Assembly: GCF_036884655.1 (NCBI RefSeq) | Contig: NC_088331.1 | Location: 18,695,501-18,759,500 of the forward strand | Length of the DNA: 64,000 nt | Direction: 5' to 3' | Source of the DNA: Musa acuminata AAA Group | Taxonomy: Eukaryota > Streptophyta > Magnoliopsida > Zingiberales > Musaceae | Notes under the pieces: model-generated | The model's database searches: none | Told to the model about the DNA's origin: nothing | What the model saw: only the letters and a program-made list of their open reading frames with translations | In this document: piece after piece, positions 36,653 to 48,862 of the stretch | Position numbering within the stretch: position 1 is the stretch's first letter | How the letters are laid out: every line of letters begins with the position of its first letter | Program-made: the position numbers and the translations under genes

Positions 36653-38513
36653 ATTAGAATATATGTATATATATATCTTTTTTCTCACTAGAAAGTTAGA
36701 TAGAGTTATATGTAAAAATTTTAAAGTTATACTTGGGGAAAGCTTCATGAATCAACATAGGTTAATGATATTAGATATTTATTGTAGAAATTGAAATGAG
36801 AAGAAGATATTAAAAACTTAGGACTAGATAGTAGAATATCAAATATAATAAATGTAAGGATTTTTAAGAATAGGATGGACAGGAAGGCTGTTTGGAATTA
36901 AGATGGGGATAATGTTAATATTATTTGGACTATAATGTCCAATAAGATTAAGAATTTAATAGAGGAGATTTTTTATGAAACTAAATGTAGAAGTGTAGCT
37001 TTAAGAAAGAGTTGATGATGGTGTAGGAAGTTCAAAGAACAATTATTAATAAAAAAATCATGCTTTAAAGGGATTGATAAAATTGTAAAAATAAAGAGAA
37101 ACTCAGAAGATATATAGAATTTAAAAAGAAGCTAAAAGAGTTGTCTGTGTGGCAAGAGATGAATTTTATTATAATCTTTATAACAAATTATGTACTAAAG
37201 ATAAGAAAAGATATATATCGAATTGCTAAAGGTTGGGAATGAAAGTATAAGGATTTAGGTAATATTAGATGCATTAAAGATTTTATTAATGAAATTAAGG
37301 AAAGATAAAGATTTTTTTATTAAGTATTAAATGAACATTTGAGAAATTACTTAGCTTAACGATAGATAATTGTGGTATATTTAGTAATTATATATTTGGT
37401 CTTAAAATTAGATCTAGTGAAGTAAAAGATGTCTTAGAAAATGAAAATAGATAAGAGTGTGAGACCTAGTCTGAAAAGGTTTAGGAGATCAAGTTATCAT
37501 AATTTGATTAACTAGTTTATTTAACAAAATTATGAGATTTAGAAAGATGCATGATGAATGGACGGAGAGCTTTATGTGTCAATTTATAAGAATTGGGGTG
37601 ACATGCAAAACTTTGATGATTATAGAGGAATTAAAATCATGAGTCACACTATGAAACTTAGGGAAGGAGTTGCTGAAAGTAGGATAAAATTTGAAATAAA
37701 TATCTTTAAAATCAATTTGGTTTTATGCATGGAAGATCAACAATAGAAGCTATTTATTTATTGAGATATTTAATGAAAAAGTATTGAGAGAAAAAAAAGA
37801 TTTGTATATGGTTTTATTAATTTAGAGAGTCTACGATAGAGTTCCTAGAGATTTATTATGGCAAATTTTAGAAAAGAAGGGTGTATCTATTAATTATATT
37901 AATGTTATTAAGAATATGTATGATAATGTAGCCACTAGTCTTAAAATTATAGAGAGTGTGTTTAGTGAGTTCCTATTAGTATAGGATTAGAGTTATGGAG
38001 GCAATCATTAGAAATTAAATATTTTAGATTAAGTCGAATAAAACTAAATATATGTAATACAATTTTAGTAATATTGGGAATAAACAAGAGGTATAGTTAA
38101 CTTGGATAGGCAAGAAGTTCCGTAAAAGCTTTTGGTACTTTGGTTAATTATTCAATAACATGGAGATATCGATGAAGATATTACTCATAAAGTAAAAGCA
38201 GGATGTGTAAAATGACGAGAGGCATTAGGAGTCATGTGAACATTAGATTTTTTTTTGCGATTAAAAAGGAAGTATTATAAGTTGTTAGATATGCAATACT
38301 TTATAGATTTGAGTCTTGGATAGAGACAATATATACAAAAAGTTTGTGTTGTTGAGATGAGAATGTTAAGGCGGATGGATGGAGTTTCTAGGCAAGATAA
38401 AAAAAAATATTTTTATTTATGAATAATTAGGTATCTCTATAGCTTTAATAGAAGATAAAATGAGAAAGAATCATTTAGAATTGTATGAATATATGTTTAG
38501 GAGATCTATAGAT

Positions 38514-40010
38514 CAGTGATTTAAAAAGCGCTAGGTGCCAAAAGGCGCCAAGGTCCAAAAACGCCCAAGGCGCTAAGCGCTCGCCCGAGCGAAGCGAGAC
38601 GCTAAAATATAAAAATATATAATATAATTAATAAATATAATTATTTAAAATTTTAAATAAAAATATGCTATTAAATTAAGAAAATCTATTAATAGTATTA
38701 AAAATTAATCATTTCAAATAAACTTAATATTAACAGTATACTGTATACTGAGCCTGCTGACTTAGAAACGAGGAAGCAACGGCGGTAGCGGCGAGCAACG
38801 GTAGCGGCAACGGGAAAGGGAGCGGGAGCGACGAGTAGCGGGAGGCGCGAGCGGCGACAGCGTTTGCGAGCAGCGACAGCGGGAGCAGGAGCGGTGAGCA
38901 ACGAGAGGCGCGAGCGGTGACAGAGGCAGCGTTTGCGAGCAGCGACAGCGGGAGCAGGAGCGACGAGCAGCGGGAGGCGCGAGCGGCGACAGCATTTGCG
39001 AGCAGCGACAGCGGGAGCAGGAGCGGTGAGCAACGAGACATGCGAGCGGCGACAGAGGCAGCGTTTGCGAGCAGCGACAGCGGGAGCAGGAGCGGCGAGC
39101 AGCTGGAGGCGCGAGCGACGACAGAGGCAGCGTTTGCGAGCAGCGACAACGGCGAGCGGCGATAGGAGCGACGAGCAGTGGGAGGCGCGAGCGGCGACAG
39201 AGGCAGCGTTTGCGAGCAGCGACAGCGGCGACAACGGCAGCGTTTGCGAGCAGCGAGATCGGGATCGGGATCGGGAGTGGCAGTGGCAGCGAGTTAGGGT
39301 TGGTGTTAGAACCCTTGCAGATTCTAAACTTGGGGTTGATCTCTTTAGGGGATCGGCCTCCTTGGAACTCTATAGGGGTTCCTCCCTTGGAGTTGCTGCT
39401 CAAAGGCTGCAGAAAAGATTCATCTATTGCCTATGAAAAGAGAAGGAATACATGGCTATTTATAGGGCTTCTAAACCCTAACTCCTAATAGGACTCCTAC
39501 TTAAGACTCTTATTCTAACCAACTCCTAGTAGGACTCCTAGTCAAGACTCCTATTCCCTTACAACTCCTAATTCTTCTCTAAGAAAACACCTCCTACATG
39601 AATGCCCCTCTCAATTAGGACTCTCCTAGCTAGAGTCCTAACAGAATGTCCCTCTCAATTATGACTCTCCTAGCTAGAGTCCTAACAGTTTTACATGAAT
39701 GTCCCTCTCAATTAGGACTCTCCAAGCTAGAGTCCTAACAGTTGGGTAAGGGTTAGGGTTGGCTAAGGGTTATATCGGTTTAGTTGGTTCGATTGAACCA
39801 ACTAACCAACCGAACCAGACCTAAAATCCTGGTTTCGTCGCCTTGGTTTACCCAGGCGCTCGCTCGAAGCGCCCAGCGCCTGGGCTCGGGCGAGCGCCCA
39901 GGCAGCGCTTGTTTGAAGCGTGCCGCCTGGGAGATTAGCGAGGCGCTCGGGCCTCGCCTTACCTCGCCCGAGGGCTTAGGCGAGCGCCCGAGCGCCTTTT
40001 TCAATCACTG
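38514..40010 (+). mobile_element. hAT-type non-autonomous element, family A (copy 3)
   Basis: Perfect 8-base target duplication CTATAGAT (38506-38513, 40011-40018). Ends CAGTGATTTAAAAA...TTTTTCAATCACTG. 1497 bases, enlarged by a nested solo LTR (39304-39740). The core (38770-39280) is an irregular tandem array of GGAGGCGCGAGCGGCGACAG / GCGTTTGCGAGCAGCGACAG units. Confidence 0.9.
39304..39740 (+). repeat. Solo LTR nested in a hAT-type element
   Basis: 437 bases running TGTTAGAACC...GTCCTAACA, flanked by a perfect 5-base repeat GTTGG (39299-39303, 39741-39745). It has a TATTTATAGG promoter-like box near 39459 and internal short repeats of a TCTCAATTAGGACTCTCC unit near its 3' end. Unrelated to the chromovirus LTRs. 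No internal region or second LTR. Confidence 0.85.
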
Positions 40011-40185
40011 CTATAGATGCGATGGCTAGAAGAGATAAAATGATTACTATTAGTGGTATGAGAGATAGAGGAAGATAAAAAATATTTTGATAGAAATATA
40101 AATAAATATTTAAGTATTTTTAACTTAACTAAAGATATGACCTTTTTCATATGTCAATGATGCCAAAGGATTAATGTAACCGACC

Positions 40186-41070
40186 CAGTGATTTAAAAAG
40201 CGCTAGGCGCCAAAAGGCGCCCGAGGCACTAGGCGCTTGCCCGAGCGAAGCGATGCGCTAAAATATAAAAATATATAATATAATTAATAAATATAAATAT
40301 TTTAAATTTTAAATAAAAATATGCTATTAAATTAAGAAAATCTAAGATACAAAATCACAATGTTAAATTAACAAAAAATTTCAAATAAATAAAAATTAAC
40401 AGTATTAAAATCAAAATAATATATTATTAATCTATTAACAGTATTGAAAATTAATCATTTTAAATAAACTTAATAATATTAACAGTATACAGTATACGTT
40501 TACTGTTAAAAGGAAGTGTAAAGGGGTGCTGAGCCTGCTGACTGAGAAAAGAGGAAGCGGCAACGGCGACAGCAGCGGGAGTGGGAGCGACGGGTGGCGC
40601 GAGCGGCGACAGCGGCAGCGTTTGCGAGCAGCGACAACGGCGAGTAGGAGCGGGAGCGGGAGCGAGAGCGAGAGCGGCGAGCAGCGGGAGGCGTGAGCGG
40701 CAACAGCGACAGCGTTTGCGAGCATCGACAGCGGCGAGCAACGGCAGCGAGAGCAGGAGCGCCGAGCAGCGGGAGGCGCGAGTGGCGACAGTGGCGAGCA
40801 GCGAGATCGGGATCGGCAGCGGCGAGGGTTAGGGTTCGGTTGTCACTTATATCAGTTTTAGTTGGTTTGATTGAACCAACTAACCATCATAGACCGAACC
40901 AGACCTAAAATCCTAGTTCGGTCACCTTCGTTAACCCAGGCGCTCGCTCGAAGCGCCCAGCGCTTGGGCGAGCGCCCAGGCGATGCCTGGGAGATTAGCG
41001 AGGCGCTCGGGCCTCGCCTCGCCTCGCCTGAGCGCCTAGGCAAGCGCCCGAGCGCATTTTTAAATCACTG
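40186..41070 (+). mobile_element. hAT-type non-autonomous element, family A (copy 4)
   Basis: 885 bases with a perfect 8-base target duplication AACCGACC (40178-40185, 41071-41078) inside the conserved end of the LINE. Ends CAGTGATTTAAAAA...TTTTTAAATCACTG. Same orientation as copy 3, about 175 bases away. Confidence 0.92.
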
Positions 41071-41191
41071 AACCGACCTCAAATAGTTGGAACTATATGA
41101 CTTTATTATTGATTTTGTATAAACACAAGTTTTTAATGATCACTAGAATTCTAGGAAGCACATACATGAGAATTTCTTAAATGTGACCATA

Positions 41192-41719
41192 TTATACATA
41201 TGTCAAACATGGATAAGTATTGGATATGGCAGAAAATATGTCCAACATGTGGGCTCCCATCAAGTGTACTGAAAGGAAAATAAGGGGACTTTGCCTCAAA
41301 ATTTTTTGTTTTGTTCTCCATAGTCCAATAAGCAATTGGTTGATGGACAAGATGGAGGTGGTAGAGAGACCCTGGCATTTTTTAGGCTGGCTCTGCTGTT
41401 GATGTCGCCCTGGTTTCTTCATGGAGCATCTTGCAAGCTGATTCATTGATTTCCCTTTACATGTACCAAAGTGAACAGTTTCTTGGCCATAACTAGAACT
41501 AGAGGGACACTGGGTTCTGCAGGGAAGAGAGCACTGTGATGAGTTGGGATTGTTACTTCTTTTCCCTGTGTTTGACTGAATATATAAACCATCACATCTG
41601 TAATGGGTGTGGCTTTGAGGTTGACTTGTGGCCTTTGGTAGCTGCACTGTATGACTTCCATAGCAAGTTTTAAGTAACCTTTTAAGACCTTCCTCTACAG
41701 ATATTAATAGTTGATACAT
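41192..41719 (-). CDS. Unrecognised 175-codon minus-strand ORF
   Basis: An ATG-to-stop frame in otherwise plain intron sequence that is neither low-complexity nor part of a recognised transposon. The product starts MYQLLISVEEGLKRLLKTC and is Ser/Gln/Lys/Cys-rich in the middle. I recognise no domain. It could be an exon of an antisense gene, a gene fragment, or chance. Confidence 0.2.
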   Translation of the reverse strand: MYQLLISVEEGLKRLLKTCYGSHTVQLPKATSQPQSHTHYRCDGLYIQSNTGKRSNNPNSSQCSLPCRTQCPSSSSYGQETVHFGTCKGKSMNQLARCSMKKPGRHQQQSQPKKCQGLSTTSILSINQLLIGLWRTKQKILRQSPLIFLSVHLMGAHMLDIFSAISNTYPCLTYV

Positions 41720-42441
41720 GCTAGTATAGAAAGTAAAGGTTTAACACAAAAGACTAAGAAATAATAGTAATGTGAGATACATACACAGCTACAAGTACTG
41801 GTCTATGCTTATTGTTTGTTACGTGTATGATAGTTATGAAATATGTTGTTAAACAAAAATAAGAATAGAATCTGTAAATATAGTTTTGCTCGCTGTGGAC
41901 ATCTCATGCCATGCCCTTAATTATTTCTTAGAATATGTGTGTCAGCTCATCTGTTCTGTGTCCCATGTACGTGTCTATGGTTCTTAGCTACAAGTGAAAC
42001 ATCTTTGCGTGTAAGAATTGCAATTGAACATCTCATGTTTTGCAAATTATAAAAGATAGCAAGATGGACGAGATCTTGCATTCAGACCATTATTCTGTTT
42101 CATCTCAGAAGGCTATACATTACCATTAATACTTATACCAGTACTTAATGTAAATGATTTAATGTTAATTATTATTAGCATATATCAGTAATGTAAATGA
42201 TTTAATGTTTCAAACATTAATATTTTCTAGACAATTATACTTATGATACTAAATAAAATGGAAGTTTTAAGCCTAAATGGGTTAGAACTTTTGAACTTTT
42301 GACTATATTTATTAAATGGATGTTGTCATGCTTTTAGATCATGGCTCATGTAAGTTATTGCTTGGACCTTGCCACCATTCATGAAATACAACTTCCAGTT
42401 CCATTTTTAATTTGGGTATAGTGAACTGAACTACTTTGAAG
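41720..42441. other. Intron 4, unannotated stretch
   Basis: AT-rich with no recognised feature. There is a short local duplication of TAATGTAAATGATTTAATGT near 42145-42210. Confidence 0.5.
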
Positions 42442-42683
42442 CATGATCTGCAGTACTGAACTGTACCACCCGGTACGGGCGGTACGTACCGGTCTGACAG
42501 GTTGCCGGTATGCGGACCGCTTGTTACCGGTCTGAGTGCACTGTAGTACTGTAGCAGCGCTACAGTACTCGACACACCTGAGTATACCGCTCGGTACACC
42601 TGGGTGTACCGCTCGGTATACCATACCGTAACGGTACCGAGCCCAGGTCGAAACACCGGTACGGTACGGTATTGCGAACCTTG
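42442..42683 (-). mobile_element. Small palindromic hAT-type MITE, family B (copy 3)
   Basis: 242 bases, opposite orientation to copies 1 and 2, with a perfect 8-base target duplication CTTTGAAG (42434-42441, 42684-42691). Same CGGTACC-rich interior and TACAGTAC core. Confidence 0.9.
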
Positions 42684-43059
42684 CTTTGAAGTATTCATAA
42701 TTCTCACTGAACCCATTTCCTTTATCATCATTATGATCTGCAGTTATTTTGAGTATCAAATTCAGCTTTCCAAGAACCCTATGCATAGTTATAAATCAAA
42801 TCATCTTTACTGTCTTTAGGTTGATGACTTTTTTGTAGGGACTCATAAGGACATTTAGTTTCTGTCTTTGCATGTTGTTCTTGTGATGGTCTTGTGCCTT
42901 ATTGGTCTCTCTAGATATTGGCATACCTTTAAGTACCTCTAAGGATGATGGGTCTCTTGTTGGCCCCTTTGTAATTGTTAACATGTTGAAGATGACAATT
43001 GAAATCCTAGTAGAAACACTGTCTCATGAGGTCATAGTGGTTAGACAAACCATGGAATG

Positions 43060-43530
43060 TCGTATTGCATATTAAACCCTTATATTGGCTAGACTGATAC
43101 GTACCAGTTGACACCGGTGTACTAACACATGGCACACCGGTATATACCAGTGTTCTAAAGACAAATAAGAATGAGAAGAGGACGGCACAATTGAGGAAGA
43201 GAAAGAAAGAAGAGGAGGCTGTGGAGGAAGAGGAAGGAAGAAGAGGAAGAGGAGGAAGAAAAAGGAAGAGAAAGCGGTGTAGGAAGAGGAAGGAAGCGTA
43301 CTGGAGATAGGTGGCACCAGCTGAGAATGGTAGTGGCCGCAGTATCGGTTTCATGCTCCCTGTAAGAAGAGGGCTCACGTGAAGTTTTAAAGTTTTTTTT
43401 GTCTATTGGGTTGGACTAGACTGCCCGAAACGGGGCAGTCCGTTTCGGGCGGTCTGTGTACCAATTTATGTGGTACAACCCATTTCATACTGGTCTGGGT
43501 GAAACAGAGAATTCTGTTTCAAACTACAAT
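43060..43530 (-). mobile_element. CGGTACC-type MITE with purine-rich core (boundaries unclear)
   Basis: Contains ACCGGTGTACTAACACATGG-type sequence, a GA-rich block (43165-43290) and a GGCGGTCTGTGTACCAAT segment. This is the same order, inverted, as in the element at 47261-47885. Termini and target duplication could not be fixed. Confidence 0.5.
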
Positions 43531-44071
43531 TTGAGTGCCTTCTGTGCAGTCTTGGCATACTTTAAAAAAATTGTGCTTTTGTCAGCCAATGTTTTCATAA
43601 ACAGCTAGCTTGTGGATAATTTGCTGTTTTATGTGACTGTTATGGATTTTATGTGATTGGCTTTTACCAGGTTATTTTCAAGCAGTTCAGGCCATTCTTA
43701 AATCAGAAATTCATCCAACATTCAGCTTCATCCTCATTTTCTTGTGGATTGTATGTGTGAGCCTGAATTATTTTTTCATGTGTTTGTTGTTTGTTAATTT
43801 TTGTTAAGGTGTAGGGATAGTTTTTATGTTCACATTAACTTGTAGCTTGGGTTTCTTACGAGTTAAATTTTAATATTCAAGTGTCTGCCTCTTTTGAATG
43901 ACATTTATCTTTTCGGTTTAGTTTAACTTGTATTCTCTTTGTTCTTCTGCACCATAGTACAAGTTTTGATTGCTTCACTTGGGAAAAAGGGAAACATGTG
44001 CTAGGTTTTTGCATCTTTGACTTTTGTACTAGCACGTTGAGCACATTCTACTTCTGATCGTGCATCCGTAG

Positions 44072-44644
44072 GAACCTTGCTTCAATGGGCATGAAAGACC
44101 TGAAGACTCTGCTGGTCTGGATGTCCAAGATTGTGGCTTTCCCCAAGAAATTCCTGCATTAAATTCAGCTGATTTTGGCACCTTACAAGTCAATCCGACC
44201 AATCATAACATGTCTGTCTTGGAATCGCTCCTTGATCCATTGGCTGTCTGTACTGGAGCATCCTTGGTTGCACAGAATCAAGGAAGTGTAGTTTCATCTC
44301 AAATTGGAGAAGAGCCTTTTGATCAGATTCAGCAATCTTCCCAACAAAATGATGTGCCAATGCAGGTGCCAGTTGTATTATCATCTTTGCTGGTTGGACA
44401 GTCTAATCCTCTCGTCCCCCAGTTTATTGAGAATTCAGTGTTACCAAATTCAGAAAGGAGATTGCAAGGAAGTATCAGTGAAGATTTAACATGCACTTTT
44501 ACTCAACCAGAATCAGTCCATTATCCCCTCTTTCCATTTGCACAGTTGATGCCAACTCAAGGGCTTCATCCTGAGCCATTGAAAAATGAACTGACTAGAA
44601 TACGAATACATGAGGATATAATTTCTAAGATGCATGATGATAAG
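44072..44644 (+). CDS. MOM1: MOM1-like exon 5: linker and start of CMM2
   Basis: Acceptor gtag at 44068-44071, donor gtttgt at 44645; 191 codons in phase 0. The first ~160 residues are polar and low in complexity (Gln/Ser/Pro-rich). The last ~28 residues, from GLHPEPLKNELTRI to SKMHDDK, are the first part of the CMM2 motif, which is completed in exon 6. In Arabidopsis CMM2 forms a coiled coil, dimerises and recruits partners such as PIAL proteins. The real exon begins 46 codons before the first ATG (44210). Confidence 0.85.
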
Positions 44645-44736
44645 GTTTGTTTTCTTTTACCAATATTCAAATACTCTTCTTGCCATCATTTTTGCTCATT
44701 ATCATTGATAGTTGTATCTTGTTATTTTTTGTACAG

Positions 44737-44947
44737 AAATCAAAACTTAAACTAGAGTGTGACAAGGAGTTAGATCAGGTAAGGAGAAAATACGATGTGT
44801 TACTTCAGGATGAGGAGTCGCAGTTTCGTCAGAACAAAGAGATTCTTGAAACCATTTACAACAAAGTTTTCATGAATCAAGTTTTAGCTGAAGAGTTCAG
44901 GGCCAAATTTATTGATAACAAGGGAAGAGCTTCTTCGTCTTCGCAAG
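44737..44947 (+). CDS. MOM1: MOM1-like exon 6: CMM2 coiled coil
   Basis: Acceptor gtacag at 44731-44736, donor gtatgg at 44948; 70 codons plus one base (phase 1 out). It continues the exon 5 frame across a 92-base intron. The run KLECDKELDQVRRKYDVLLQ followed by NKVFMNQVLAEEFRAK is the most family-specific stretch in the window. It shows the heptad-like charge pattern expected of CMM2, the only domain of Arabidopsis MOM1 shown to be needed for silencing. Confidence 0.9.
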
Positions 44948-46084
44948 GTATGGAATGATTTCTAAATCAGCTTGGCACTTGTTTTCTGTTGATGAACTGT
45001 TTGGAAATCTCTCTTTTAGTATTTTTAAACATTTTTTTGTCCCGCAAACATATATGCATGTTACATGTGGCTTTTCTGGATCTTTAACATAGAACTTGAT
45101 TTAGCATCAGTGCAATACTATAAGTACCTCATCATTTCAGTGTCAAGGTGACTAATGCACTATTGCACTTTGATTAGCTCATTGGTTATGAGTTGCAGGT
45201 GGAAAATTTGATCAATGTTGCCGTTCTACTTTTAGGCACAGTTGTGCTTTACCTTCTTGTAATTATTTTAATTGGACTGGGTTAGTGGAACAGATGGGAA
45301 GTTTAGGTAGAGTTACTATCGGCTACTCAAGGTTTAGGCATTAGTTGAGTAAGTGGCGGGATATATGCTGCCAAGATAACATGAAGCGGTAATCATGCTT
45401 CATGTCTTTTGTTAAGTGTGCATGCTTTGACATGACTTCTTTTAGTATATTCATATCTGCATTATTGTGTATTTTTCATTGTATTTTGTTGTGCATGTAT
45501 ACTGTATCAAATATATATGAATGGTTTAAGCACAGGCCTTCCGTTGGATCTTTGACAAAAAATGGTTGAAACATATCCAAATTTAGATTATGTAAATTGA
45601 CCAAGATCCAAAATATAAACAAGCCTAGAACGAAAAGGTATCAGTGATTTGGAATTTTGGATGTCCTTTTTGAAATCTGGAAACTGAGACTATATATATC
45701 TACTTTCTGAAAACATGTTTAGATATATGAATTCATATGGTTTAAAATTTTATATAATACATTTATGCATGTAAAAGTCTGTTTTAGATCTTGACAATAT
45801 ATGTTTTTCCTCCTAGGCTTTTCATAGTTGCAGATCATGATTTATGAAGTTGATCTCGAAAGGGTTACTTATGGTGAAATCACCATGCAGAATTCTGATG
45901 GGATACCTTGGTGTATAGATGCGTATTTTCAAGTATGTATATTTTTGAACTTATATAGAAGAAGTGGGGATTGTTATGTTTGTGTGGTTCCTATAAAAGA
46001 TCTAAAAGAATCTACTTTAATGTTTTCAATTGTTTCACATCATGCTTACTCAATTGTTTCGCATCTAAAGGAATATCTCTAACC
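44948..46084. other. Intron 6, 5' portion
   Basis: AT-rich intron sequence with no recognised element. A + strand ORF at 45828-46082 overlaps the start of the LINE and has no clear domain. Confidence 0.45.
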
Positions 46085-46790
46085 GTCAAAATTTATAATT
46101 ATAGGAGCTTTAAATGGTCACGTAAGAAAAATATATTTTGAATTTAAAGGGTTGCATGAGGGACTTTCATTACGGGAAGAGAAATGAAGAGGGTGATATG
46201 ATTTTGGATTTTACCACTTCGTATAATCTTATAATTATAAATACTCATTTCAAGAGAGATGAATATTTAATTAGTTATAAGAGTGTTAACAACTAAGGTC
46301 AGATATCACTAGAGAGTTAGATAAAGTTATATGCAAGAACTATAAAGTTTCATATAGTGAAAGCTTCATGAATTATTAGATATTTATTGTAGAAAATGGA
46401 AAGAAAAGATAGTAGAAAAATTTAGACTAGATTATGAAATTTTAAAGATGATAATGTAAAGGATTTTAAAAATAGGATGGAATGAGAGATGGCTTAGAAC
46501 CTACATGAGGATGATATTAATATTATTTGAACTATGATGGCAATAAGATTCGGAGCCTAACAAGAGATTTTTTGTAAACTAAAGATAGAGGTACAACCTT
46601 AAGAGAGTTGATGGTATGTGGAAGTTTAGAAAATAATTATTATTAAAAGATTATGCTTTGAAGATTGGAAAAATTATAAAAATAAAGAGAAATTTAAAAG
46701 ATATATGAATCTAATAAAGAGGCAAAAAGAGCAATTAGCATGACAAGATATAAAATTTAAGATAATTTTGTAATAAATTAGATACTAAAT

Positions 46791-46794
<4 letters not shown>

Positions 46795-46868
<74 letters not shown>
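46795..46868. repeat. (AT)n microsatellite
   Basis: About 74 bases of near-perfect AT dinucleotide inside the LINE. Likely length-polymorphic. Confidence 0.9.
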
Positions 46869-46870
<2 letters not shown>

Positions 46871-47260
46871 AATTGCTAAAGCTAGGGAAAGTAAGTGTAA
46901 GGATTTAGATAATATTAAATGTATTAATGATGAAGATTAAAAAATACATGTTAATAAGAACAAATTAAAGAAAAATGGAAAATTACTTTTAGAATTATTT
47001 AATTATTCCACAAATGATTTAACTTTAACAACAGATAATAGTGGTTATCCCTAATGAAGTTTGGAAAAAGATTGAAAAAGTTTTGATAGTATCCCTATTG
47101 AGGTTTAAAGAAGTTTAGGGGACTAAGGAATAACTTAGTTAACTAATTTAATAAAATTTTGAGATTTAGAAAGATGTCTGATGAATGGAGGAAAGACTTT
47201 TTAGTGCCAATTTAACTAATTTAGTTTTGTGCTAAGATCAACAATAGAAGCCATTTATTT

Positions 47261-47885
47261 CAGGGATTGCTGTATCGCTCGAATTAGTATGGTTTGGGTG
47301 GTATGCATCGGTCCAGGCATGGACCAATACACGGACCACCCTGTTTTGAGTGGTCTGCATTAAAATAGTAAAAAAAATCAAAAAGTGGTGGGCCCTAGTC
47401 CATTTCAGCATTAAAAGAAAAAGCATAATAGGGCTCTTCTCGTGTATGAAGCTGTGACACTACCTCTTCGCCACTACGATGTTGTAGCGGTGTTGCCTCT
47501 TCGTTGCTTTACCGCTATAGTGACTCTACCTCTTTGCTGATTCGCCATTGTGATGCTGCAATGGCGTTGCCTCTTCGTCACTTCGCCACTGTGATGCTAT
47601 AGCAGCACTACCTCTTCGTCGCTTTGCCATTGTGTTGCGATAGCGGCACGACCTCTTCGTCGCTGTGATGCTATTGCTTCCCTTCGACGCTGCCGTTGCC
47701 CAGGTACTGCTGCGCTTCTCCTTTTCTTTCTTCCTTCTTCCTTTCTCCTTCCTCTTTAACCTCTTTTTCTTGCTTAAACATCGGTATGGATCAACATACC
47801 ATGTGTCGGTACACCGGTACGAAGTAACATGTGTTGTGCTGCTGGTCAGTCGGCACACCGACTCGGACCGGCAATTCAAACCTTG
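47261..47885 (+). mobile_element. hAT-type MITE with CGGTACC-like ends
   Basis: 625 bases, CAGGGATTGCTGTATCG...CAATTCAAACCTTG, with a perfect 8-base target duplication ATTTATTT (47253-47260, 47886-47893). The middle contains repeats of CCTCTTCGTCGCTTTGCCA type and a pyrimidine-rich block. Confidence 0.85.
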
Positions 47886-48862
47886 ATTTATTTATTAAAA
47901 CAATTAATGAAAAAATATATAGAGAAAATGAAAGACTTACAATAGGTTTTTATTGCTTTAAAGGAAGCCTATGATAAAGTTTCTAGTGATTTATTATAGT
48001 GGGGTTTAGAAAAGAAAGGTGTATCTACTGATATATTGATGTTACAAAAGATATTTATGATAATGTAACCATTAGTCTTAGAAGTCTGTCTAGTGAGTTT
48101 TTTGTTAGTATAAGACTACATCAAGGATCTACATGAGTCCCTACATTTTCACACTGATAATAGATGAACTTACTAGTACAAACCTCCTTATTTGACATTA
48201 TTTATGTCTTACTTGATGAGAGTCTAATTGGAATTAATTTTAAATTTAAGTTGTGGACATAATGCTTAGAAATTAAAGGTCTTAGATCAAGATTGAAACA
48301 TAATATATGAGATGTAATTTTAGTAATACTATGGGAATAGACAAGAGGATATCGTCAAGTTGGATGGTAAAATGTTCTATTAAGTAAAAGATTTAGGTAT
48401 CTTATATCAATTGTTCAATAAGATAAAGAGATTCATGAAAATATTATTTATAAAGTAAAAATATGATAATTAAAAAGGTGAGGGGCAATAGGAGTCCTTT
48501 GTGATGTTTAAGTACCTTTGAGATTGAATTAATAATTTTATAAGAGAACAATGCTTTATGGATCTGAGATTTAGGCAATTAAGAATAACATATACAAAAA
48601 GTATATTGAAGTGGATGCATGGAGTTATTAGGAAAGATAGCAAATGACATATTTTTATTTGTGAACAATTAGGTATCGTCTCAGTAGAAGATAAAATTAG
48701 GAAGAATCTTTTAAGATTTACATGTGCTTAGGAGACTTATAGATGTGACAATTAGAAGAGATAAAATGATTACAAATAGGATGAGGACAGAGGAAGACCT
48801 AAAAATTTTTAATAGAAACTATAATTAAATATTTAAATACCTTTATCTATATATCTGACTTT

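Larger units (their letters stand above)
35220..41110 (+). mobile_element. RTE-type LINE (copy 2), 5'-truncated, with three hAT-type insertions
   Basis: LINE sequence begins inside the endonuclease region (ITCFKKSDEHLNTYRV, about 35250-35305). It resumes at about 36653-38513 (RT region: NFDDYRGIKIMSHTMKLREG, GRSTIEAIYL-like), continues at 40011-40185 and ends at 41071-41110 with CGACCTCAAATAGTTGGAAC. Its interruptions are the hAT-type elements at 35314, 38514 and 40186, each with its own 8-base target duplication. Heavily mutated; no intact ORF. Confidence 0.75.

Noticed and set aside
38698..39436. Long Ala/Arg/Ser- or Leu/Pro-rich ORFs on both strands
   Set aside because: They follow the GC-rich tandem repeat core of a hAT-type element and are open in several frames at once. 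The same holds at 12416-12832, 21157-21582, 40435-40832 and 49117-49617.
43060..43530. 8-base target duplication for this MITE
   Set aside because: Candidate flanks did not match, so boundaries are left open.
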